NCBI GenBank assembly: GCA_017889745.1
Contig: JAGGAG010000174.1
Coordinates: 1 to 5,038, forward strand
DNA: 5,038 nt
From: Gemmatimonadota bacterium
GTDB lineage: Bacteria; Gemmatimonadota; Gemmatimonadetes; Gemmatimonadales; GWC2-71-9
Direction of reading: 5' to 3'
Shown here: positions 1 to 5,038 of the stretch, piece by piece
How the letters are laid out: each line of letters begins with the position of its first letter
Position numbering within the stretch: position 1 is the first letter of the stretch
Translations under genes and position numbers: made by a program
Notes under the pieces: generated by a model
Database searches by the model: none
What the model was told of the DNA's origin: nothing
What the model saw: only the letters and a program-made list of their open reading frames with translations

Positions 1-20
1 CTGGTGACTGACAAGCAAGA

Positions 21-49
21 AGGCCCGGTCCACTGAGTGGACCGGGCCT
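21..49. terminator. GC-rich perfect hairpin, possible transcription terminator
   Basis: Two perfectly complementary 13-nt arms (21-33 and 37-49, arm AGGCCCGGTCCAC) enclose a 3-nt TGA loop, a very stable stem. There is no T-run on the plus-strand 3' side. On the minus strand the stem is followed by the T-rich stretch TCTTGCTTGTC, so it looks slightly more like a minus-strand terminator, though GC-rich bacteria often use stems without a clean U-tract. It probably separates the yajQ operon from whatever gene lies left of the window. No gene end can be confirmed next to it. Confidence 0.5.
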
Positions 50-333
50 GGGATGTCGTGGAAGCGGCGACCTAGGGTCGGCGGCTCTCCATTGCATGCG
101 CCATGACGTCCGTCCACTCGCCTGCCGAGTGACCGATACACATCTGGGGGCACATGCAAATTCGCTGCATGAGGCAGCCTACAAGCGCACCGGGTGTTCT
201 GTCAATGGGGTGGATAAATATTCATCCGGGGCGGCGGACGCGGGTGGCGCCGGCCGGCGGCGCGCACCAGCCCGCCGGTTTCGCGCAGACCGGCCCCCGG
301 CTTAGACTTACGCATCACCGTCAACCCGGACAC
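50..333. other. Intergenic region upstream of yajQ, no supported gene
   Basis: No credible coding region is seen. Frames open across it give low-complexity or Cys/Met-rich peptides unlike any family I know. It holds several short inverted repeats: CGACC-TAG-GGTCG (68-80), CACTCG/CGAGTG (115-131), CATGCA/TGCATG (153-171), an AT-rich palindrome (212-227) and GCCGGT/ACCGGC (274-294). The transcription start for the downstream operon should lie here. One weak sigma-70-like candidate is TAGACT at 303-308, but it lacks a convincing -35 box, so no promoter is called. There is no recognisable riboswitch. Confidence 0.6.
212..227. promoter_or_regulatory. AT-rich near-perfect palindrome, candidate operator
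   Basis: GGATAAATATTCATCC reads as its own reverse complement except for one mismatched pair (A216 with C223). Its AT-rich core stands out in a region otherwise very rich in G and C. It lies about 105 nt upstream of the yajQ start. Such a site suits a dimeric regulator or an AT-rich promoter element, but no matching regulator gene is in the window, so the role is inferred only from symmetry and composition. Confidence 0.3.
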
Positions 334-837
334 ATGGCTACCACGAGCTCCTTCGACATCTCCACCGGCGCCGATCTCCAGGAAGTGGACAACGCCGTCA
401 ACCAGACGGTGAAGGAGATCACCCAGCGCTACGACTTCAAGGGCACGAAGTGCACCGTCGACTTCGTCCGGGAAAAGGCCGAGATCCGCCTGGCGGCGGA
501 TGACCAGTTCCGGATGGATGCCCTGGTGGACGTGCTGCAGACCAAGATGATCAAGCGCGGCGTGCCGGTGAAGAACCTCAAGGTGGGTGACATCGTGGCG
601 GGCAGCGGCGAGTCGGTGCGTCGTACCGTGACGCTGACCCAGGCCATTGCGCAGGACATTGCGAAGAAGATCACGAAGGCCATCAAGGACCAGGGGTTCA
701 AGAAGGTCCAGGCGAGCATCCAGGGTGACGAGGTGCGGGTGTCGAGTCCGTCGCGCGACGAGCTCCAGCTGGTCATGGCATTCCTGCGCGGCGAGGACTT
801 CGGGATCGAGCTCAAGTTTGGCAATTACCGCGGCTGA
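334..837 (+). CDS. yajQ: YajQ family (DUF520) nucleotide / c-di-GMP-binding protein
   Basis: This is a 167-residue cytoplasmic protein, close to the usual family length of about 160. It begins with the family's SFDI motif (residues 6-9). It also has YDFKGT (33-38), an internal KRGVPVKN segment, IQGDEVRV (129-136), SRDEL, and a C-terminal FGNYRG ending matching the family's F-x-N-[FY]-R-[DG] tail. Family members have two small alpha/beta domains. Some bind cyclic di-GMP and act with transcription regulators (Xanthomonas), and E. coli YajQ has been reported to bind nucleotides. The ligand here cannot be read from sequence. ATG 334 is chosen because family homology starts exactly there; the open frame continues upstream to 154, but that part is unlike YajQ. 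The Shine-Dalgarno is weak (only a GGA at 328-330). It is the first gene of the plus-strand block, and its last 20 nt overlap the proposed start of the SpoIID-like gene. Confidence 0.95.
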   Translation: MATTSSFDISTGADLQEVDNAVNQTVKEITQRYDFKGTKCTVDFVREKAEIRLAADDQFRMDALVDVLQTKMIKRGVPVKNLKVGDIVAGSGESVRRTVTLTQAIAQDIAKKITKAIKDQGFKKVQASIQGDEVRVSSPSRDELQLVMAFLRGEDFGIELKFGNYRG

Positions 838-2083
838 GCGGCGGGCCGTCACCGCGGCGCTGCTGCTGGCGCTCGCCGGGTGCATCCGCAGTGAGGTGTC
901 CGTCCCGTCCGCGCCGTCCGGCGACGGGCGGGCGGGCGCGGAGCCATCGCTTCGCATCGGCCTGGTGGTCGGCGCTGCGTCGCTGGACATCGGCGGCTCC
1001 GCCGGTGTCGCGGTGAGCGGAACCGATCGCGGCCTCGTGGCGCGACTGGCCCCGGACATCGCGGCGACGGTATCGCCGCGCCCTGGCAAGGTGCTGCTGA
1101 ACGGCGCCGGTCCCGCGGCGCGGGCGGAGGCGGCGACCCTCGTGGTCCGCGCCGCGCCGGGCGGTTTCGTGCGCGTGAATGGCCGCGACTACCGCGGGGA
1201 CGTCGTGCTGACACGCGACCGGACGGGTGTCACGGCGATCAACCGCGTCGGCATCGAGGACTATCTCGCCGGCGTGGTGAGCGTGGAGTCGGGCATCAGG
1301 GATCCGGCGGACGTCGAGGCGCTACGGGCCCAGACGATCGTCGCGCGGACCTACGCGCTGCGGAACGTAGGGCGGCGCGAGGCGGAGGGCTTCGACCTCT
1401 ATGGCAGCGTCGAGGACCAGGTCTATGGCGGTGTCCGCGCGGAGACGGCGCTGGGACGCGATGCAGTGGCGATGACCCGTGGACAGGTAGTGACGTACCA
1501 GGGCGAGCTGATCGACGCGTTCTACTCCTCCACCTGCGGCGGGCGCACGGCGCTTGGCACCGAGATCTTCCTCGGCGCCAACCGGCCCTACCTCCGGTCC
1601 ATCGACGATGCGCCCCGGGGCGGCGCGGCGTACTGCAGCATCTCGCCGCGCTTCACGTGGCGCGAGGAATGGAGCGGCGAGGTGCTGCGGGCCACGCTCC
1701 GGAAGACGCTGCCGGTGGTGGCTCAGGTGCCGGCCAGTGAGGCCGAGGGACTCCGGAACCTCGCCATCGACGGCCGGACCGTGTCGGGCCGGGTGGCGGC
1801 GCTGGACATCGTGCTGCGCCAGCGTACCGTGGCGGTCGAGGGGCCGCGGGTGCGGCAGGTGCTGCGGCTCCCCGATGGGCAGCTGCTCCGCAGCACGCTG
1901 TTTGCCATGAACGTGCGCACCACGGGCGGGAAGGTGACCGGCGTCGTTCTTGATGGCCATGGATCGGGGCACGGGGTGGGCTTGTGCCAGTGGGGGGCCA
2001 TCGGCCGGGCTCGCGCCGGTCAGAAGGCGTCGGACATCATCACGGCGTACTATGCGGGAACCACGATCGTCCGGCGCTACTGA
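818..2083 (+). CDS. SpoIID/LytB domain lipoprotein, putative peptidoglycan lytic enzyme
   Basis: This is a predicted 421-residue lipoprotein. With TTG 818 as start, a short basic n-region (ERR, 7-9) and a hydrophobic stretch lead to the lipobox LAGC with Cys22 as lipidation site. No ATG or GTG gives as good a signal peptide, so TTG is preferred although the ribosome binding site is weak (GAG at 808-810). A beta-rich N-terminal region (about 45-140) precedes the SpoIID domain, which carries IEDYLAGVVSVES (146-158). Its Glu157 aligns with the catalytic Glu of SpoIID, a lytic transglycosylase acting on glycan strands stripped of peptides. Further family marks are YSSTCGGRT with Cys240, Cys273, and the C-terminal GHGSGHGVGLCQWG with His381, His385, Cys390 and Trp392. 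Some SpoIID proteins bind zinc through Cys/His, and these residues could do so here (inference). The next gene starts 29 nt downstream. Family assignment is firm. The exact start is less sure, and the true reaction (lytic enzyme or amidase enhancer) is unproven. Confidence 0.88.
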   Translation: MAITAAERRAVTAALLLALAGCIRSEVSVPSAPSGDGRAGAEPSLRIGLVVGAASLDIGGSAGVAVSGTDRGLVARLAPDIAATVSPRPGKVLLNGAGPAARAEAATLVVRAAPGGFVRVNGRDYRGDVVLTRDRTGVTAINRVGIEDYLAGVVSVESGIRDPADVEALRAQTIVARTYALRNVGRREAEGFDLYGSVEDQVYGGVRAETALGRDAVAMTRGQVVTYQGELIDAFYSSTCGGRTALGTEIFLGANRPYLRSIDDAPRGGAAYCSISPRFTWREEWSGEVLRATLRKTLPVVAQVPASEAEGLRNLAIDGRTVSGRVAALDIVLRQRTVAVEGPRVRQVLRLPDGQLLRSTLFAMNVRTTGGKVTGVVLDGHGSGHGVGLCQWGAIGRARAGQKASDIITAYYAGTTIVRRY

Positions 2084-2099
2084 GCGCCGACAAGACAGC

Positions 2100-2107
2100 A
2101 AGGGGTG
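2100..2107 (+). promoter_or_regulatory. Shine-Dalgarno site of the Gfo/Idh/MocA-like gene
   Basis: AAGGGGTG lies 5 nt before ATG 2113 (AGGGG core 2101-2105, 7 nt spacing) in the 29-nt gap after the SpoIID-like gene. It is the clearest ribosome binding site on the plus strand here and fixes the start at 2113, ruling out the longer frame that opens at 1984 inside the previous gene. Confidence 0.7.
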
Positions 2108-2112
2108 ACGTC

Positions 2113-3123
2113 ATGAGCGATCCGCTTCGGCTCGCAATCATCGGCGCGGGGGCCGTGACCCAGGTGGCACACCTGCCGGTGCTCAAGCGCACGAAAGGAG
2201 TGGAGGTCGTGGCGCTGGCCGACCCCGACCGCGCGAAGGCGCGGGCCCTGGCCGACCGGTTCGGCATCCCCGATGCCTTCGAGGGGATCGAGCAGGTGCT
2301 CGACTACGAGTCGCTCGATGCGCTCGTCATCTGCTCGCCGACGCACCTGCACGAGGGTCATGTTCTGGCGGCGCTCGCGGCCAACCTGCACGTGTTCGTC
2401 GAGCGGCCGCTGGCGATGAGCGCGGCCTCGGCGCAGCGGATCGTCAAGTCGGCGGAAAAGAAGAACAAGGTCGTCATGGTGGACATGAACCACCGATACC
2501 GCTCCGACGCGCAGCTGGTCAGGAGCTTCGTACAGAGCGGCGAACTGGGCCAGGTCGACAGCGTACGCGGCAGCTGGCATGTCTTCCGGCCGAGCCGGCA
2601 GCAGGCGGCGTGGCGGCAGCGCCGGGACCAGTCGGGTGGCGGCGCGATGCTCGACCTGGGCCTTGCCATGCTCGATCTCGGCCTCTGGCTGGCAGGCAAC
2701 CCGGCCCCCGTCCGGGTCAGTGCCACCTGGGAGAAGCCATCGCGCGACCGGGGCGTCGAACGGTCGGGCTCCGCCTTCGTGGTATGCGACAACGGCGCGT
2801 CGATCTTCTACGATGTCACCTGGCATCACCTGGGCGAAGGGGAGCGCTTCGGCATGGGGCTGCGGGCGGAGCGCGGTGCCGCATCCATCAATCCGCTCAC
2901 GGTGTGGAAGGAGCTGCATGGGGTCGCGACCGACGTGTCGCCCCGCAGTTCGGCTACCCGGGAGAATGCCTGGCTCTCCTCGTACCGTGCCGAGTGGGCC
3001 CACTTCCTCGCGGTCGTGGCCGGTGAGGCCAAGGGCACCGACCTCGCCGAGCACGTCACCCTCCATCGCGTCATGGACGCGATCTACAAGTCGGCGGAAG
3101 ACGGTCGCGACGTGGCGTTGTGA
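2113..3123 (+). CDS. Gfo/Idh/MocA-family oxidoreductase-like protein with altered active site
   Basis: This is a 336-residue cytoplasmic protein of normal family length. The N-terminal Rossmann domain (about 5-125) starts with beta-strand LRLAIIG and GAGAV (11-15), followed by the typical VVALADPDRAKA and ICSPTHLHEGH. The C-terminal alpha/beta domain (about 130-330) contains DMNHRYR, SGELGQV and GGGAMLDLG (from 175). Classical members oxidise sugars or cyclitols with NAD(P), using Lys of an EKP motif plus an Asp and a His (K97, D172 and H176 in Bacillus inositol dehydrogenase). Here EKP reads ERP (97-99) and the His position reads Ala185, while Asp181 is kept. The protein therefore probably binds a dinucleotide but may not carry out the classical hydride transfer. 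Its substrate cannot be named. It sits between two envelope genes and ends in a 4-nt GTGA overlap with the next, suggesting translational coupling. Fold and family are certain; function is open. Confidence 0.92.
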   Translation: MSDPLRLAIIGAGAVTQVAHLPVLKRTKGVEVVALADPDRAKARALADRFGIPDAFEGIEQVLDYESLDALVICSPTHLHEGHVLAALAANLHVFVERPLAMSAASAQRIVKSAEKKNKVVMVDMNHRYRSDAQLVRSFVQSGELGQVDSVRGSWHVFRPSRQQAAWRQRRDQSGGGAMLDLGLAMLDLGLWLAGNPAPVRVSATWEKPSRDRGVERSGSAFVVCDNGASIFYDVTWHHLGEGERFGMGLRAERGAASINPLTVWKELHGVATDVSPRSSATRENAWLSSYRAEWAHFLAVVAGEAKGTDLAEHVTLHRVMDAIYKSAEDGRDVAL

Positions 3124-4367
3124 GGTTGCGCTGGGCCTGGGGTCCTGCACTCCTCCTGCTGGCGCTGCCCGGTCGGGCCATGGCGCAGGCGGTCCCGCCC
3201 GCCCTGCCGGCCGACAGTGGCCGCGGGCTCAGCGTGGGCCTGCTCACGGTCGGACCCGGTGAAGAGGTCTGGGAATTGTGGGGGCACAACACGATCGTGG
3301 TCACCGACCGCGATCACGGGTTGAGCCAATCGTACAACTGGGGGCTCTTCGACTTCCGGCAGGAGAACTTCATCCTCCGGTTCGCCCGCGGCCAGATGTG
3401 GTACTCGATGGGTGCCCGGAGGACCGATCGCGACCTGGCCCTCTATGTGTACCGCGACCGTTCGATGGTTCTGCAGGACCTGGCACTCACGCCGGGGCAG
3501 GGCGCGGCACTGCAGGAATTCCTCGCCTGGAACGACATCCCCGCAAACCGGGGCTACCACTACAACTACTACCTCGACAACTGCTCCACGCGCGTGCGCG
3601 ACGCCATCGACGGTGCCCTCAGTGGCCAGTTGAAGGCGCGCTTCGACACGATGCCCTCGGGGCACACGTGGCGCTGGGAGACCCGGCGCATCCTGGGCTG
3701 GAACCTGCCGCTCTATGTGGCGATCAACCTCGCGCTTGGGCACCCGGTCGATACCGGCATGACCGCGTGGCAGTCGATGTTCCTTCCGCGGCGGCTCGAG
3801 GAATACCTGCGGAACGCGCGGGTGGTGGATGTTTCGGGGCAGGATGTGCCGCTGGTGCGCGGCACCGAGGACCTCAACCGGAGTTCCCGGTTCGTTGATC
3901 CGGCGGCGCCGAAGGCGACGTGGGTGCCGCTTGCGCTGGGCGGCCTCCTGATGGGAACCATGCTTGCGTGGCTGGGCGGGGCGGCCAGCACGTCACGGCG
4001 GGCGCGCCGCTGGTTCGGTGCGCTGGCCGGCGCCTGGTCGTTCCTGGCGGGGTTTCTCGGATTGCTGCTGCTGTTTCTCTGGTTCCTGACCGATCACTGG
4101 TCGTCGCGGCAGAACGAGAACGTGCTGCTGCTGACGCCGCTGTCCCTCGCCCTCGTGGTGCTGATCCCGCTCGCGCTCCGGGGCCGGGCAGGGGCCGGTC
4201 GCGCCTCGCTCACGCTTGCGTCGGCGGTCGCGGGGTGCGCGGCGCTCGCACTGGTGATCAAGGTCCTGCCGTGGTTCCACCAGTACAACCTGGAGCTGAT
4301 CGCGCTGATCCTTCCGGTTCACGCGGGCGTCCTGGCAGGGCTCCGGCGCGCGGTGGCGGCCGCCTAG
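3120..4367 (+). CDS. Lnb-like DUF4105 membrane protein, putative lipoprotein N-acyltransferase
   Basis: This is a 415-residue protein starting at GTG 3120, inside the previous gene's stop. A signal peptide (1-22) ends in AMA before Gln23. A periplasmic DUF4105/Lnb N-terminal domain (about 35-260) follows, with WGHN (His56), YNWGLFDF (72-79), YYLDNCSTR (Cys155) and SGHTWR (His182). The invariant-looking His and Cys suggest thiol chemistry. Five membrane segments follow, at about 268-287, 299-323, 335-353, 364-383 and 391-408. Positive charges (RRARR 293-297, RGRAGAGR 354-361, RR 409-410) all fall on the cytoplasmic side of this model, while TDHWSS-x-x-NEN (324-334) and FHQYN (386-390) face the periplasm. 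From memory, Bacteroides Lnb proteins of this design N-acylate lipoproteins. That role fits the lipoprotein gene two positions upstream but is inferred, not shown. Domain assignment is solid; the enzymatic function is moderate. The stop overlaps the converging gene's stop in CTAG. Confidence 0.82.
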   Translation: MRLRWAWGPALLLLALPGRAMAQAVPPALPADSGRGLSVGLLTVGPGEEVWELWGHNTIVVTDRDHGLSQSYNWGLFDFRQENFILRFARGQMWYSMGARRTDRDLALYVYRDRSMVLQDLALTPGQGAALQEFLAWNDIPANRGYHYNYYLDNCSTRVRDAIDGALSGQLKARFDTMPSGHTWRWETRRILGWNLPLYVAINLALGHPVDTGMTAWQSMFLPRRLEEYLRNARVVDVSGQDVPLVRGTEDLNRSSRFVDPAAPKATWVPLALGGLLMGTMLAWLGGAASTSRRARRWFGALAGAWSFLAGFLGLLLLFLWFLTDHWSSRQNENVLLLTPLSLALVVLIPLALRGRAGAGRASLTLASAVAGCAALALVIKVLPWFHQYNLELIALILPVHAGVLAGLRRAVAAA

Positions 4368-4792
4368 CGACGTCGCGCCGCTTCCGCGAGCGCCACGTAC
4401 TTCGCCGGCGGCACCTTCCCGACGATCCGTCCGATAGTGTCGAGGTCGAGCTCCTCCGCGCGGCGAAAACGGATGCAGGACTTGCCCATGTTGAGTTTCT
4501 TCCCCGCCTTCTTGAATCCCGCCTTGAGTTCAGCCGTCAGTGCCGCGCTGGCGTACACGCTCATGAGGTAGAGGCTCGAATAGCCCTTCTGGGCGGCGAT
4601 CGCGGCGTAGCAGAGCGGCTTGCCGTTGTAGGTGTCGGGATACACCCTGAGCGGCACACCATACGAGATCATGCCCCACTCGACGCCTTCCTTGTACCCC
4701 TTCGGCAGGTGCTTCCTGATGACCCGGCGTACCTTGGCGACCTCGGCGCGACGGTCGGGGGGAAGTGTCGCGAGATAGCCTGCAACCGTCAT
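4364..4792 (-). CDS. DUF1801 / YdhG-like domain protein
   Basis: This is a small 142-residue soluble protein with no signal peptide or membrane segment. It matches the DUF1801 (YdhG-like) fold family: an N-terminal helix YLATLPPDRRAEVAKVRRVI (6-25), the core EGVEWGMISYGVP (35-47), KPLCYAAIAAQKGYSSLYLM (58-77) and the late KKLNMGKSCIRFR (98-110). The family contains the Bacillus frataxin-like protein Fra (YdhG), implicated in iron handling, but most members are uncharacterised and I do not assign that role. ATG 4792 is chosen because GAAAGG (complement of 4802-4807) lies 9 nt upstream. A TTG at 4801 would give three more residues but sits directly against that site. The gene starts 5 nt after the stop of the TPR gene, so the two are probably co-transcribed, and its ribosome binding site lies in the TPR gene's last codons. 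Confidence 0.88.
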   Translation of the reverse strand: MTVAGYLATLPPDRRAEVAKVRRVIRKHLPKGYKEGVEWGMISYGVPLRVYPDTYNGKPLCYAAIAAQKGYSSLYLMSVYASAALTAELKAGFKKAGKKLNMGKSCIRFRRAEELDLDTIGRIVGKVPPAKYVALAEAARRR

Positions 4793-4797
4793 GGCGA

Positions 4798-5038
4798 TCA
4801 ACCTTTCACGCGTCGCAAGGCATCCTTCGCCTCCAAGAAATCCGGCGCGCTCTGCAGGGCGCGCTCGTAGAGGCTCGCGGCCTTGGCCTTGTCCCCGGCG
4901 TCCTCGGCCTGCAGGCCGAGGCTGAACGCGATCACCGCTTCTCCGGGCACCACGGCCGTGCTCGCCGGCGCGGGCGGAAGCTTGAGTTCCTGGAGGATCC
5001 GCTGCGCGGTCGTCTGCGTGATCAGGTAGACCTGGTCG
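4798..5038 (-). CDS. C-terminal part of a TPR-repeat protein (5' end outside window)
   Basis: Only the last 79 residues are present; the reading frame runs off the right edge (first whole codon at 5037-5035). The segment begins DQVYLITQTTAQRILQELKL, then a Pro/Ala-rich linker (PPAPAST), then one TPR-like 34-residue unit (about 34-67) with the A-x-x-x-F-x-L-G-L, A-x-x-Y-E-R-A-L and A-P motif spacing, and a basic tail RRVKG ending at TGA (complement of 4798-4800). TPR units mediate protein contacts. What the missing N-terminal domain does cannot be told from this window. It lies directly upstream of the DUF1801 gene in the same likely operon. A 20-bp perfect palindrome (4902-4921) falls inside the TPR unit. 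Confidence 0.8.
   Translation of the reverse strand, partial: DQVYLITQTTAQRILQELKLPPAPASTAVVPGEAVIAFSLGLQAEDAGDKAKAASLYERALQSAPDFLEAKDALRRVKG

Noticed and set aside
1..36. End of a plus-strand gene reading LVTDKQEGPVH and stopping at TGA 34-36
   Set aside because: Twelve codons are too few to support a gene, and the stop lies in the hairpin loop. It cannot be judged without upstream sequence.
72..170. Short minus-strand peptide frame ending at TAG (72-74) upstream of the hairpin
   Set aside because: The stretch before the stop looks protein-like and the hairpin would follow it, but the frame is only about 30 codons from a plausible Met, is Cys/Met-rich and has no clear ribosome binding site or family match.
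303..308. TAGACT as a -10 box for yajQ
   Set aside because: It matches only four of six consensus positions and has no convincing -35 element at 16-18 nt upstream, too weak to annotate.
154..333. N-terminal extension of YajQ from ATG 154
   Set aside because: YajQ homology begins at ATG 334 with the SFDI motif. The upstream translation is Arg/Gly/Pro-rich and unlike the family.
50..333. Possible tRNA, tmRNA or riboswitch in the leader
   Set aside because: No cloverleaf, T-loop GGTTCGA-type sequence or known aptamer core was seen on either strand; only short unrelated inverted repeats.
202..1089. Long minus-strand open frame (295 codons) opposite yajQ and the SpoIID-like gene
   Set aside because: It spans two well-recognised plus-strand genes, its product is His/Arg/Ala-rich with no family resemblance, and such frames are common opposite GC-rich genes.
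2077..3150. Minus-strand open frame of 357 codons opposite the whole Gfo/Idh/MocA-like gene
   Set aside because: The plus-strand gene has clear family motifs. The antisense product is a low-complexity composition artefact, so no dual-coding claim is made.
3920..4870. Plus-strand open frame of 316 codons running through the Lnb-like C-terminus into the DUF1801 gene
   Set aside because: It is out of frame with the membrane segments and antisense to a recognised protein, and its product looks like nothing known.

Overview
The window comes from a strongly GC-rich bacterial chromosome with compact, mostly co-directional genes, GTG and TTG starts and long antisense open frames caused by base composition. 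A lipid-anchored SpoIID/LytB protein, an Lnb-like (DUF4105) membrane protein with a cleavable signal peptide, and a YajQ protein together point to a Gram-negative-type envelope. Gemmatimonadota is my best guess, but it is an impression from gene content and composition; nothing here proves the phylum.

Layout. Positions 1-333 hold no gene I can support. They contain a strong GC-rich hairpin (21-49), several short inverted repeats and an isolated AT-rich palindrome (212-227). From 334 a tight plus-strand block follows: yajQ (334-837); a SpoIID/LytB-domain lipoprotein (about 818-2083, overlapping the end of yajQ); a Gfo/Idh/MocA-fold protein (2113-3123, 29 nt downstream, with a good ribosome binding site); and an Lnb-type DUF4105 membrane protein (3120-4367, overlapping its neighbour by 4 nt in GTGA). 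The spacing makes this look like one transcription unit. A convergent minus-strand pair comes from the right: the end of a TPR protein (4798 to beyond the right edge) and, 5 nt after its stop, a DUF1801/YdhG-like protein (4364-4792). The stop codons of the two converging units overlap in the tetranucleotide CTAG (4364-4367).

How the genes may work together. Two of the four plus-strand products are clearly envelope proteins: a putative glycan-strand lytic enzyme anchored by lipid, and a putative periplasmic/membrane acyltransferase whose family has been linked to lipoprotein N-acylation. The first could be a substrate of the second, which is inference. YajQ is a nucleotide- or c-di-GMP-binding cytoplasmic protein. 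The Gfo/Idh/MocA-like protein keeps the Rossmann fold motif but appears to lack two of the three usual catalytic residues (EKP lysine to Arg, active-site His to Ala), so it may be a non-classical or non-catalytic member.

I found no CRISPR array, mobile element, tRNA, rRNA or clear defence system. The points most worth following up are the degenerate oxidoreductase active site and the Lnb-like protein next to a lipoprotein gene.
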